64,000 nt of DNA, taken from contig CAZSWJ010000003.1 of the NCBI GenBank assembly GCA_964611095.1, positions 1 to 64,000 on the forward strand, given 5' to 3'. This document shows, one piece after another, positions 25,482 to 35,956 of this stretch. The notes under the pieces were generated by a model that did not search any database, had not been told where the DNA came from, and saw only the letters and a list, made by a program, of their open reading frames with translations. The first letter of the stretch is position 1. Each line of letters begins with the position of its first letter. Both the position numbers and the translations under genes were made by a program. Source of the DNA: CAZKJL01 sp964611095 (GTDB lineage: Bacteria > Patescibacteriota > Gracilibacteria > Peribacterales > Peribacteraceae).

Positions 25482-27134
25482 GTGCATCTCATACGACGAT
25501 ATCCATGGCGATGTCTTTTGCTTGCCGGCACGGCGGCCGTCTACGCGTCATCGCTGTGGAACGGATTCGTGAACGTCGACGATCAGTTCCTCGTGACCGA
25601 GAACGTGCACGTGCTCGTGCCGGCGTTCTCCAACGTATGGTACGTGCTCACGCACTTCGACCCGGAACTCTACATTCCCGTCACGTTCTTCTCGTACCAA
25701 ATCGAAACGTGGATCTTCGGTCCGCACGCGTGGCACTTTCATCTGATCAATCTGCTGCTGCACTTGGGATCGACGCTCCTTGCGTGGTCCATCGTGACGA
25801 AGCTGACGAAAAGTGACGTTGTCGGCGGCATCACAGCGGCGCTCTTCGCGTTGCATCCGCTCAACGCCGAGGCGGTTCTGTGGGTGAGCGCGCGCAAAGA
25901 CATCCTGAGCGCGTTGTTCTTCTTGGCGTCCCTGCATCAGTATCTGCGCCACGACGAGACGAACGACAAACGATCCTACGCGAGGAGCATCATCTTCTTC
26001 GTCTTGGCACTCGGCAGCAAAGTGACGGCGTTCACGTTGCCCGTCGTTCTTCTGCTCATCGAGTTCGCGAAACGTTCCGGGCGAACGACATCGGCGAAAA
26101 AACTTTGGCCGTTCTTCGCTTGCTCGATCGTCTTCGGATGCATCGCGCTCGTCGGCAAGTCGGCGGTCACACAGACGATCGAGGCCGGACCGATGATCAT
26201 CATGGCATTGCGCTCGACTCTCTTCTACCTGCAACTCGTCATCGCTCCCGCGGGACAGGCGGTGATGCACGCGGTGCCGAAGACGATGCTGTTCTCCCCG
26301 CTCGTTTTACTCGCGATTCTCACGCTTCTAGGACTGACGCTTTGGCTTTGGAAAGCCAAGAAGGTGGTTCCGGCTGCATGGTGGGGATGGCTCTTTTTCT
26401 GCGTCACGTTGACGCCGACATTCCTGCACTACACGCGTGGCAACGAGTTCTATCTTCTGGCGTCCGAGCGCTACGCGTATCTTCCGTCGATCGGAATTTT
26501 TCTGATCGTTGCCACAACTTGGACAAAACTTTTTTCACACCCGCAGGTTCGTGCATCGACGCGAACGATTCTCGTCATCGGTTCCTCGTGCGTCCTCGCG
26601 GTTCTCGGATTCCTCACCATTCTTCGCACGTTCGTGTTCCGTGACAGCGTGATGCTGCACATGGATACGCTCCAAAAGCACCCCGATGACAGCCGCGCGG
26701 CGTACGGACTCGCCATGGCACTCCAAGCCGATAAACGGCCCATGCAAGCCGAAATCGCGTATGAGGCTGCACTGAAGATGAAACCCGATTACGTCGACGT
26801 CGCCATCGACCTCGGCATCCTGCTCCTCGGAGAAGGACGACAAGAAGAAGGACTCGCGATGTTGGAGCGCGCGTCGATGATGAGGGATGATTCGTTCAAG
26901 GCGCACTACAACGTGGGCGTCGCGTATCAAAACATTTCACGATGGAGCGATGCGGCGGCGGCGTACGAAAAATCCATCGCGCTGTTTCCCGACTTCGCCG
27001 ACGCGCACAAAAACCTTGCGACGGTCTACGGCAAGATGGGGAAGATGAAGGAAGCCGTACGGGAGCTGGAGATCCTCGGGACACTGGATCCGGAGATTGC
27101 CAAAGCGCTCTCCGAAGCCAAAAAGAAGCTCTAA
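25482..27134 (+). CDS. Multi-TM protein with C-terminal TPR repeats (TMTC-like)
   Basis: 550 aa. The first 390 residues are a polytopic membrane region with FVNVDDQFLVTENVHV, FHLINLLLHLGSTLLAWSIV and FALHPLNAEAVLWVSARKD. These are features of the DUF1736/TMTC group, which relates to O-mannosyltransferases. The last 150 residues carry about three to four TPRs: KHPDDSRAAYGLAMALQADK, then YEAALKMKPDYVDVAIDLG and similar. It may glycosylate exported proteins, with the TPR part giving protein contacts. GTG at 25482 was chosen because TACACT lies 7 nt upstream; an earlier GTG at 25452 would add 10 residues. Confidence 0.78.
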   Translation: MHLIRRYPWRCLLLAGTAAVYASSLWNGFVNVDDQFLVTENVHVLVPAFSNVWYVLTHFDPELYIPVTFFSYQIETWIFGPHAWHFHLINLLLHLGSTLLAWSIVTKLTKSDVVGGITAALFALHPLNAEAVLWVSARKDILSALFFLASLHQYLRHDETNDKRSYARSIIFFVLALGSKVTAFTLPVVLLLIEFAKRSGRTTSAKKLWPFFACSIVFGCIALVGKSAVTQTIEAGPMIIMALRSTLFYLQLVIAPAGQAVMHAVPKTMLFSPLVLLAILTLLGLTLWLWKAKKVVPAAWWGWLFFCVTLTPTFLHYTRGNEFYLLASERYAYLPSIGIFLIVATTWTKLFSHPQVRASTRTILVIGSSCVLAVLGFLTILRTFVFRDSVMLHMDTLQKHPDDSRAAYGLAMALQADKRPMQAEIAYEAALKMKPDYVDVAIDLGILLLGEGRQEEGLAMLERASMMRDDSFKAHYNVGVAYQNISRWSDAAAAYEKSIALFPDFADAHKNLATVYGKMGKMKEAVRELEILGTLDPEIAKALSEAKKKL

Positions 27135-27146
27135 TCGCCGTACCAG

Positions 27147-27170
27147 AAAAACGCCCCGCAAGCAGGACGT
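27147..27170 (-). terminator. Terminator of the Lys-rich mini-gene
   Basis: On the minus strand ACGTCCTGC/GCGGGGCGT pair around TT with G-U wobble, followed directly by TTTT. It lies about 25 bases past the stop codon of the Lys-rich gene. Confidence 0.6.
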
Positions 27171-27192
27171 CTTTCCTCAAAAAGGATGGCGA

Positions 27193-27270
27193 CTATTTCC
27201 TTTTCTTTTTCGTCGCCTTCTTCTTCTTGGTCTTCGCCTTCGACTTCTTTGCTTTCTTGGCCTTAGCCAT
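27193..27270 (-). CDS. Lysine-rich 25-residue peptide
   Basis: This frame encodes MAKAKKAKKSKAKTKKKK followed by ATKKKRK; Lys makes up over half of it and Ala most of the rest. The composition is that of histone H1-like tails or RNA-binding ribosomal tails. Support for a real gene: TACAAT, a -10 element, at 27303-27308, an AAGGAG in the short leader about two dozen bases before the ATG, and a terminator hairpin with T-run just after the stop. It lies between the TPR gene (plus) and trpE(G) (minus). It could bind DNA or RNA, or be a spurious A-rich frame. Confidence 0.5.
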   Translation of the reverse strand: MAKAKKAKKSKAKTKKKKATKKKRK

Positions 27271-27308
27271 GAAGGGAATTGGAAGAAAATAAAACTCCTT
27301 CTATTGTA

Positions 27309-27343
27309 TGCGGAGATCTCCGAATGAAAAGAAGATCTCCGCA
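27309..27343. terminator. Hairpin downstream of trpE(G)
   Basis: TGCGGAGATCT and AGATCTCCGCA are perfectly complementary (11 bp, 13-nt loop). It lies 20 bases past the trpE(G) stop on the minus strand. No strong T-run follows. It overlaps the promoter region of the Lys-rich peptide gene. Confidence 0.6.
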
Positions 27344-27363
27344 TGTTCAAGCGCATGTGCACG

Positions 27364-29292
27364 TCACGAAATTTTTTCTGAATGCGGAATTTCGGCTTCG
27401 GCTAAACGAATAAGAGCATCGCGAAGAATTTTCAATCCGTCTTGCGACAGAACTGATTCTGGGTGGAATTGCACACTCGCAAATTTCTCTCCTCGCATCG
27501 CGAACACGTCGCGCGTGTTTTCGTCGGAAGAAATTTCCACTCCGTCGACATGGTGCGACTCCGCGGCGAACGTGTTGTAGAACCCGGCGTTCGTCTTCGT
27601 TCCGAAGTAGTCGATCGGCTTCTGAATGCCTTGGAGAGGAGCGTCCATTTTCCGCACCCGTAAGCCAAGATCTCGTGCCATGATCTGATGCCCGAGACAC
27701 ACGCCGAACATCGGTTTTTTCTTCGTGCGAAGATCTCTGACAATGTCCGAAAGCGCGCGCATTTTCGGATTTTTTTCGTCGTTCGGATCTCCGGGACCCG
27801 GACCAATGATGACGATGTCCGAATCATCCGATGCGGAATCGAATTCGGAAAACGGAACGACATTCGCGTTCGCACCCATGCGAACGATCATGTGTTGAAG
27901 TGTCCGGCAAAAATCATCACCGTTGTCGATGACGGTGATTTTTTTATTCATCAGCTCCGGGACGGCGAGCATTTCGGCGTGCTGATCATGGAGTGCGAAC
28001 GACGAGAGCGTATCGTTGCGTCGCTCCAGCGCTTCGTTGATTTCCGCATCGAACTGCGGCATTGCGGGTACGGACACGGAAGATCGTTTATTCGTCTCCG
28101 TGAAGGCTCCCAAAATACCGCGTTTTTTGGCTTGCTCTTCACGTGCTTCCGAGTCCGGATCGGATTCGGAAACGATGGTGGATCCTGAGCGCACCGTCAC
28201 GGCACCGTCACTTGTGACTTCGGCCATGCGGATGGCGATTGCGCTATCGAGCTTCTCGCGCCCGGCGTAATCGCGACCCAGCATCATGAGCGCTCCACCG
28301 TAATAACCGCGTGATTCCGGTTCGTACTTTCGAATAACGCGACACGCGTTCCCGAGCGGTCCGCCGACGACCGTGGGTGCGAACATCGACATGCGGAACA
28401 AATCGATGGCGCGACTGCGCGAATGTCCGATGAGTTCGTACTCCGTGTGAATGAGCCGGAGCATTTCTTTGAGAAGCGGTCCGACGACGACTCCGCCTTC
28501 GTCGCACATGTCGGACATCATCTTCAGTTCTTCATCGAGCACGCGACACAGCTCCATCGTTTCTTTTTTGTCGCCGAGGAACTTCATGAGGTCGGTCCGG
28601 AACTGCTTCAGGAGCGTGCGTCCTTCCTTGCGGAACGTGCCGCTGATGGGGTTCATGGTCACGTGGCCGTTGCTGACGGTCAGGTGCCGCTCGGGCGAAG
28701 CGCCGACCAAGTAGCGCTCTCCGTCGTAATACAGGAAATGCATGTACGAACCGAATTCCGTTTCCAGCAGTTTTCGGAAAACGGAGAGAGCTTTGGCGCG
28801 TGACATGTCGTCGATGGCGAACCGTGCCGCATTGGCGACAACGAAGTTCGATCCTTCGCCGCGTCCGATTTCGTCACGCTGCACGCGCCGTACGATGTCG
28901 GCATATTCCGCCGGTGAAAACGTGTGAGCCATCGGCGACGTTCGGATTTCTTCGGCAGGGAAAAGATCGAGTGCGACTTGCCTGGAAATCATGGAGCGTG
29001 TGTCCACCGAAAGGGTGGAGATACGCTCGCCTGCGGAGCGCGCAGAGAAGCCACGTTCGCGGATTTGATTGAAAGGAATGGCGCTGACGGTATCGATGAT
29101 TTCACCATCGGCTTTGCTCTGTGTTTCCGGAATGTCGGCGAGTAAATCATGAAATGACGATTGCCCGTGAAAAATATGAACGCGTCGACCGAGTTCGGAA
29201 TGTTTTTGCCCGCGCGCTATGGCAAACGGTTCGGTGCCGTCGAACAAATGTTCGAGGCTGTCTTTTTGCTGTGATGAAAGTTGGGGAGTCAT
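27364..29292 (-). CDS. trpE(G): Fused anthranilate synthase TrpE(G)
   Basis: 642 aa. The N-terminal chorismate-binding part (to about residue 430) has GEGSNFVVANAARF, GASPERHLTVSNGHVTMNPI and SGTFRKEGRT. The C-terminal 190 residues are a class I glutamine amidotransferase with the triad Cys in FGVCLGHQ and His/Glu in VQFHPES. This fusion type makes anthranilate from chorismate and Gln, the first Trp step. PhzE has the same layout, but the Trp-rich leader peptide and attenuator upstream argue for Trp synthesis. The ATG at 29292 follows a pyrimidine-rich leader. Other trp genes are not in this window, so they lie elsewhere. Confidence 0.88.
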   Translation of the reverse strand: MTPQLSSQQKDSLEHLFDGTEPFAIARGQKHSELGRRVHIFHGQSSFHDLLADIPETQSKADGEIIDTVSAIPFNQIRERGFSARSAGERISTLSVDTRSMISRQVALDLFPAEEIRTSPMAHTFSPAEYADIVRRVQRDEIGRGEGSNFVVANAARFAIDDMSRAKALSVFRKLLETEFGSYMHFLYYDGERYLVGASPERHLTVSNGHVTMNPISGTFRKEGRTLLKQFRTDLMKFLGDKKETMELCRVLDEELKMMSDMCDEGGVVVGPLLKEMLRLIHTEYELIGHSRSRAIDLFRMSMFAPTVVGGPLGNACRVIRKYEPESRGYYGGALMMLGRDYAGREKLDSAIAIRMAEVTSDGAVTVRSGSTIVSESDPDSEAREEQAKKRGILGAFTETNKRSSVSVPAMPQFDAEINEALERRNDTLSSFALHDQHAEMLAVPELMNKKITVIDNGDDFCRTLQHMIVRMGANANVVPFSEFDSASDDSDIVIIGPGPGDPNDEKNPKMRALSDIVRDLRTKKKPMFGVCLGHQIMARDLGLRVRKMDAPLQGIQKPIDYFGTKTNAGFYNTFAAESHHVDGVEISSDENTRDVFAMRGEKFASVQFHPESVLSQDGLKILRDALIRLAEAEIPHSEKIS

Positions 29293-29315
29293 GATGGAAA
29301 AAAGGAAATACAAAT

Positions 29316-29344
29316 AAAAACGCCTCCGCTGATCTGCTGAGGAC
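29316..29344 (-). terminator. trp attenuator terminator
   Basis: On the minus strand CGTCCTCAGC / GCGGAGGCG form a G/C-rich hairpin (29321-29344) with a short loop, followed directly by TTTTT (29316-29320). It sits between the leader peptide and trpE(G). Its left arm includes CAGCAG, which can alternatively pair with CTGCTG in the end of the leader peptide coding region. Confidence 0.75.
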
Positions 29345-29374
29345 GTAAGGGTTGGTTGAGTGAGATGTGTAGGC

Positions 29375-29437
29375 TTAACGCCAGCAGGACAGCGATGAAG
29401 AGCGCTGCTGCCACCAGGTCTGCCTGCGGAGAGTCAT
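29375..29437 (-). CDS. trpL: trp leader peptide (20 aa, three Trp codons)
   Basis: ATG to TAA encodes MTLRRQTWWQQRSSSLSCWR, with two adjacent Trp codons and a third near the end. It lies 83 bases upstream of trpE(G). The RNA can form 1:2 pairing (CAGCAGCG with CGCTG/CTGCTG inside the peptide region), 2:3 pairing (CTGCTG with CAGCAG) and the 3:4 terminator. This is the classic transcription-attenuation layout, in which ribosomes stalling at Trp codons free the antiterminator. Fused trpE(G) genes of Rhizobiales are known to use the same control. No strong Shine-Dalgarno sequence is visible. Confidence 0.75.
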   Translation of the reverse strand: MTLRRQTWWQQRSSSLSCWR

Positions 29438-29559
29438 GGATGACACGAGGCCAGGATACGAGGCTCAAAGAGCAAGATCAAGCGAATGACGGACGTTTTT
29501 TGATGACCCGAACGAATGTCGCCCATGCTCCGTCTTTTTTTGTTATGGTGACGGCGTTT

Positions 29560-30240
29560 ATGCACGCCGACTCCGACATGCTGCAAGACCAGGTTCCGGG
29601 AAAGGCCGGCGGCTGGGACGACGTATGGAAAAAGCAACGTCGCAACAATGCCTACGTCCGCCTCGGGAGACGATTGTACAATGCCCTGTTTTTCCGCACT
29701 CTGAAGCCGTTCTTGGGATCCGATGTTCGCTTCGTGGAACTGGGATGCGGCACGGCGAGTCTGGGCAGAGAAATCGCGAAGAGGACAAAGCATTACGTCG
29801 GCATCGATGCTTCCGCAGGCGCGATCACGGAAGCGCGACTCAGGGCGGCCGGAACAAACATGACGTTCATCGAAGCCGACATTTACGATGCCGACGAGCG
29901 GCTCCCGCTCGAGCAAGCCGATGTCGTGTGGTCGCAGGGACTCGTGGAACATTTTCGCGATCCGGCACACGTCATCCGCAGACACCTGCAATTTTGCGCG
30001 CCCGGTGGAACGGTGATCTTTTCGGTGCCGTCCCGCATCTCATACTTCCACGCATGGTATCTGCTCACCAGGCTCCCGGGCATGAAACGGTTCTGGCCGT
30101 GGACCGAGCAAGGTTTCTACGGACCGAAAGAACTGCTCGCGTTCGTGGAATCGATCCATGATATTCCGATGAAATCGTACGAGGCTCGGATGCTCAGTCC
30201 TTGGTTCGCCGGCATTTCGCTTGTGACCATTCGACGCTGA
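29560..30240 (+). CDS. Class I SAM-dependent methyltransferase
   Basis: 226 aa. The SAM site is FVELGCGTASLGREIAKRT, motif II-like acidic residues follow in YVGIDASAGAI, and a methyltransferase type 11 pattern follows with LEQADVVWSQGLVEHFRDP and LQFCAPGGTVIFSVPS. It resembles enzymes acting on small molecules or lipids; the substrate is unknown. ATG 29560 was chosen because TGTTATGGT (extended -10) is centred about 12 nt upstream. In-frame starts also exist at 29503 and 29545. It is divergent from trpL-trpE(G) and could share regulatory DNA with it. Confidence 0.82.
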   Translation: MHADSDMLQDQVPGKAGGWDDVWKKQRRNNAYVRLGRRLYNALFFRTLKPFLGSDVRFVELGCGTASLGREIAKRTKHYVGIDASAGAITEARLRAAGTNMTFIEADIYDADERLPLEQADVVWSQGLVEHFRDPAHVIRRHLQFCAPGGTVIFSVPSRISYFHAWYLLTRLPGMKRFWPWTEQGFYGPKELLAFVESIHDIPMKSYEARMLSPWFAGISLVTIRR

Positions 30241-30257
30241 AGCGGTACCATAAAGGC

Positions 30258-30908
30258 ATGGCCGTCTCCCACAACCCCGACGAACGCACCGCTCTCACTC
30301 CCAAGCGCATCGAAGCGCTCCACGACGGCGTCTTCGCCATCGTCATGACGCTCTTGGTGCTCGAGATGCACATTCCCGACGTGACGACGCACGCCGACTT
30401 GAATGCGGCACTGTGGCACCAAGTTCCTCTTTTCCTGACGTACGTCGTGACATTCATCAACCTGGGCATTTACTGGGTGGGACAACAGATTCAGTTTCAC
30501 TACATCGACCGAAGCGACCGCGTCTTTTCGTGGATTCACATTTTCTTCCTGATGATGGTGTCCCTGCTCCCCTTCACGAGTGCGCTGCTCGGCCGTTATC
30601 CGAACGATCAGATGGCGGCGATCATCTACGGCATCAACCTCATCGTCATCGGCGTGATTTCCTGCTGGAGCTGGACGTACGCCACGTTCCACCATCGCTT
30701 GAGCGTGCACACCGTCACGGACAAACTGCGTCACAAAGTGCAGCTGCGAATCCTCGTGGCACCCGTCGCGGCGCTCGTCGCCATCGGACTCTCCTTCTAT
30801 TCGATGAACCTGAGCCTGCTCTGCTACCTCATCATTCTCCCGTACTACATCATCCCCGGTCGCATCGACAGCGTGTGGCGACAGGCCGCCGTACCGCACG
30901 AACATTAA
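30258..30908 (+). CDS. TMEM175/DUF1211-family potassium channel-like protein
   Basis: 216 aa, six TM segments. The segment KRIEALHDGVFAIVMTLLVL holds the family motif R-x3-(F/H)-x-DGVFAI near residue 15-35, which forms the pore in bacterial TMEM175 proteins. The HIP and FINLGIYWVGQQIQFHYI parts are also typical. Prokaryotic TMEM175 proteins are tetrameric K+-leak channels. Start: TACCAT 6 nt before the ATG. The end overlaps the convergent 30905-31969 gene by 4 bp. In place of the usual FSD the motif has HDG, so selectivity may differ. Confidence 0.85.
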   Translation: MAVSHNPDERTALTPKRIEALHDGVFAIVMTLLVLEMHIPDVTTHADLNAALWHQVPLFLTYVVTFINLGIYWVGQQIQFHYIDRSDRVFSWIHIFFLMMVSLLPFTSALLGRYPNDQMAAIIYGINLIVIGVISCWSWTYATFHHRLSVHTVTDKLRHKVQLRILVAPVAALVAIGLSFYSMNLSLLCYLIILPYYIIPGRIDSVWRQAAVPHEH

Positions 30909-31969
30909 GCGGCATCCGCCGGAGGAAGGACGAGGAAGCTCACGAGCGTTCCCACGATGCCCGTCATCACGATGAGTCCGGCCCACAGGTGCACCGTCCA
31001 CCACATGCCGCTTTGAACGTGAATCGTGAGGAAGTATCCCGTGAAGAGCACCGCCGGAATGAGGAAGCTCGCGATGCGGACTTCTTTGCGATGACGCTCA
31101 AGCGGATGCATGCGCTGCGCCAAGGCATCGGCGACGATGCCCGCGACGAACGCGGCGGGAAGCAGGGACAGACCGTCACGCATCACCCCCATGGCGTACA
31201 TCGTCGTAAGGAAGACGAACGTGAGTCCGCCCGTAGCGAGCCTTCCGCGACGAAGTACGAGGAGGACAGCACCCATGAGAATGGCAGTGGAGAGGAGCGC
31301 TCCGCTGATGCTGATATTTTGCGACATGTCGGCGATGACGGGATCATCCCAACCGGCTCCACCCGCGCGCATACTGACGAAGTGCGAGAACTGCGTCATG
31401 AACCAGATGAGCGCGATGGTGAAGGACAGCGACAGAAGCATCGACAGCTGTTTGCGAAAACTCGGCACTCCGAGCGGCGGGATCGCAAGGAACCACACGC
31501 GAAGTCCGCTCGTGACCATAAGGAAGAGCGCCGTTGCGAGGACCAAATGCGTGGGGCTGAGAAGCGCTTCGATATCGGCCTCCACGCCGAAGATCTGGTG
31601 CCAGGTCATATCGCCGATGCCTCCGAGTGCAAAGAGTGCGACGCCGAGCAGTGCCGGGGCGTATCCGTGCGGAATGGCGGACGAGAACGAGGAACCCATG
31701 ATTTTTTTGCGACGAAGCACGATGCCGAGCAACGTGAGCGCCGTGAGCGCATAACCGGAATAAAACACGGCGTGCCACGGTGTGAAAAACGTCTCGAGTT
31801 CCGGGATGTGATTGTGTGCCCAACCGTCCATGAAAAGCCCCGTCATAAAGACAAGAAGCGCCGCAGACAGAAGCCATTCTTCGCGTTCCGTCGGAAGCCG
31901 CGCCGCGGCATCATCGGCTTTCTCCCGATGTTGATGATGAAGCGAGCGAAGTTTGAGTGAAAACGACAT
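30905..31969 (-). CDS. Polytopic membrane protein, unknown family
   Basis: 354 aa with about nine to ten TM helices. A polar N-terminal stretch (LRSLHHQHREKADD) precedes the first. Notable conserved-looking pieces are MDGWAHNHIPELETFFTPWH and GDMTWHQIFGVEADIEALLS, with His and acidic residues inside or next to TM helices. These could bind a metal or haem. I do not recognise the family. TATGAT lies 8 nt before the ATG. It is divergent from hppA with about 200 bases between. Confidence 0.72.
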   Translation of the reverse strand: MSFSLKLRSLHHQHREKADDAAARLPTEREEWLLSAALLVFMTGLFMDGWAHNHIPELETFFTPWHAVFYSGYALTALTLLGIVLRRKKIMGSSFSSAIPHGYAPALLGVALFALGGIGDMTWHQIFGVEADIEALLSPTHLVLATALFLMVTSGLRVWFLAIPPLGVPSFRKQLSMLLSLSFTIALIWFMTQFSHFVSMRAGGAGWDDPVIADMSQNISISGALLSTAILMGAVLLVLRRGRLATGGLTFVFLTTMYAMGVMRDGLSLLPAAFVAGIVADALAQRMHPLERHRKEVRIASFLIPAVLFTGYFLTIHVQSGMWWTVHLWAGLIVMTGIVGTLVSFLVLPPADAA

Positions 31970-32168
31970 GTGAAAGAATCATACTCAGCACACTTCGATT
32001 GAACAGAAAGAATTGTGTACAAGTCGAGGTTTTGCCTGGTGAGTGATCAAATTTTTTAGAATACAAAAAACCTATTTTGCAAGAGCTGAGCCCGACCCCT
32101 GGCTTGCCTGTGCTCTGAGTGAGCGTCCATGATAGCTCGCGATTTTCAGCCTCCTTTCCCCTTTCCGT

Positions 32169-34238
<2,070 letters not shown>

Positions 34239-34243
34239 AAAGC

Positions 34244-34308
34244 GGCTGGCGGGTAGCGAGTAGAGAGCATGTGCTTTTCTATCCGCTACCCGCTACTCGC
34301 TCACCGCC
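34244..34308. repeat. Dispersed palindromic repeat, copy A
   Basis: Left arm GGCGGGTAGCGAGTAG and, about 25 bases later, the complement of GGCGGTGAGCGAGTAG form a 16-bp hairpin with two mismatches. The centre has GTGCTTTTC. The same units (AGCG-A/G-GTAG) occur in copies B and C. It lies directly after hppA. Confidence 0.75.
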
Positions 34309-34351
34309 ATCAAGAACACAACGGATTCTGTGCCTGAACGGTTTCTTTCGT

Positions 34352-34357
34352 TATAAT
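34352..34357 (+). promoter_or_regulatory. -10 box of the MscS gene
   Basis: A perfect TATAAT ends 6 nt before the ATG at 34364, so transcription would start at or next to the start codon. No good -35 is seen; the TTCTGTGCC region is the nearest candidate. Confidence 0.6.
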
Positions 34358-34363
34358 CCCATC

Positions 34364-35761
34364 ATGCGACGCACCGTTTCCGTCGGCCTTTTTCTGTCTT
34401 TGGCACTCGCCTTGTATCCGAGCGCGCTGCTGGCACAGCAAGCTCCAAACTACGACGAAGCCACGCTCACATCGCTCTACACCGCGTTCTTGAAGAAGAA
34501 TTCCTCCGACACGTACCTGGAAAAACGCATCGCCGACGAGCGCGCCCGCATCCGCACCATCGCCGACAAAGAAGTGAAAGCACTCGTGGACCAGAGCGAC
34601 AAAGACGATCAGGCGCTCGACGCCGTTGCGCTGCCCAAAGCGCTGGATCGTCAGCGCGCCATCGTCCAGCAACTGGAAGAGCAGCGCCGCAACCGCGCCG
34701 TGGACGTGGACCTGCTGTCCGAAGAGGAAAAGAAGTTTTACCTCTCTGATGCCGCCGACACCGAAGCGGACGTCTTGCGCCTCACCAAGACGCACGGCGA
34801 ACTCCTGGCCAAGAAAGCGATCTTGGAGGAGCGCATCGCCGCACTCGATGCGGGACTCGCGCTCCAAAACGACCGCCTCAGCAAACTGAATCGCGAACAG
34901 TGGATCGATCAGTTCTCGTCGCTCTTCGGCTTCGGCAGCTACGTGCTCATCATTCTCGGCGCCATCCTGCTGGATCGCTTGATCCGAAGGCGTATCGCCA
35001 AACGACTCCAGGCCAAAGGCGGTCGTTACATCATTTCCAAAATCGTCACCGCGATCATTTACGTGACGACCGCGCTGTGGATTTTCAGCAAACTGATCTC
35101 CGATCATCCGGGTGCGCTGGCTTCCCTCGCCATCGTGGGTGCCGGTATCGCCGTCGCGCTCCAGGACGTGGTGAAGGACATCATGGGCTGGATCATCATC
35201 TGGCAGCGCAGGCTCTTCACGCTCGGCGACCGCGCATCCATCGGCAAGTACACGGGCGACATCATCGATATCGGCCCCTTACGGACCACGATGCTCGAAG
35301 TGAGCACCGACGGTGCGTTCAACGCGCACGAGCGCACGGGCAAGACGCTCTACGTTCCGAACTCGATGGTGCTCCGCGAATCGATCTTGAACTACAACAC
35401 GACATCGGACTTCATGAGCGTGGAAATGCAGGTCACCGTGACGTACGGCAGCGACTGGAAGAAGGCCGAAGCCATCATCCATGAAGCGCTCGTCACGGAA
35501 ACGGGATCCTTCGTGGAGCAAGCGCAGGCACAGCAACGCAGGCGCACGGCGCTCTTCTACACCATGTGGGAAGTGGGCGAACCCGAAGTGCACACGGATA
35601 TCGCCAGCAGCGGCGTGCTCTTCACGCTCAAGTTCACGGTTCCCATCGGCAGGCGCCGCATCGTCATCACCAAACTCTCCAAAATGATCCTCGACCAGTT
35701 CAAAGCAGCGGGCATCGAGCTCGCGTACAACACGGTGCAGGTGGTGGGTGGACTTCGGTAG
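34364..35761 (+). CDS. MscS-family mechanosensitive ion channel
   Basis: 465 aa. A signal peptide (MRRTVSVGLFLSLALALYP ... LLAQQ) is followed by about 170 residues of charged coiled-coil, outside the membrane. Then come TM helices around 180-200 and 235-260, and the pore-lining helix ASLAIVGAGIAVALQDVVKD with its Gly/Ala pattern. The beta domain follows, with GDRASIGKYTGDIIDIGPL and KTLYVPNSMVLRESI. The C-terminal alpha/beta part ends in VQVVGGL. It would open under membrane tension to release solutes in osmotic downshock. The large extracytoplasmic coiled coil makes it longer than the 286-aa E. coli MscS. Confidence 0.92.
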   Translation: MRRTVSVGLFLSLALALYPSALLAQQAPNYDEATLTSLYTAFLKKNSSDTYLEKRIADERARIRTIADKEVKALVDQSDKDDQALDAVALPKALDRQRAIVQQLEEQRRNRAVDVDLLSEEEKKFYLSDAADTEADVLRLTKTHGELLAKKAILEERIAALDAGLALQNDRLSKLNREQWIDQFSSLFGFGSYVLIILGAILLDRLIRRRIAKRLQAKGGRYIISKIVTAIIYVTTALWIFSKLISDHPGALASLAIVGAGIAVALQDVVKDIMGWIIIWQRRLFTLGDRASIGKYTGDIIDIGPLRTTMLEVSTDGAFNAHERTGKTLYVPNSMVLRESILNYNTTSDFMSVEMQVTVTYGSDWKKAEAIIHEALVTETGSFVEQAQAQQRRRTALFYTMWEVGEPEVHTDIASSGVLFTLKFTVPIGRRRIVITKLSKMILDQFKAAGIELAYNTVQVVGGLR

Positions 35762-35956
35762 GGAACCAAGGATATTCAGTACTCCGTGCCACGCGTAAAA
35801 AGAACGGCTTTTTTGGCTTTCGGCGGAGGAAAAGATGGTCCGATCAAAAATCGCGGCGAGCGACCGCATACCAAAAAAAATCGGCGAATTTACGATGCCT
35901 GCAGTGCGCATCGTCGTGATGCGTACGCTCATTGTCTTCACAGCAGGAGAACGATC

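Noticed and set aside
25548..26270. A minus-strand frame rich in Arg/Glu/Asp opposite the TPR membrane protein
   Set aside because: Shadow composition, no start signals, and the plus-strand frame has real TM and TPR features.
27364..29292. PhzE (phenazine pathway) as the name of the fused synthase
   Set aside because: No other phenazine genes are present, and the Trp-codon leader with attenuator points to tryptophan control.
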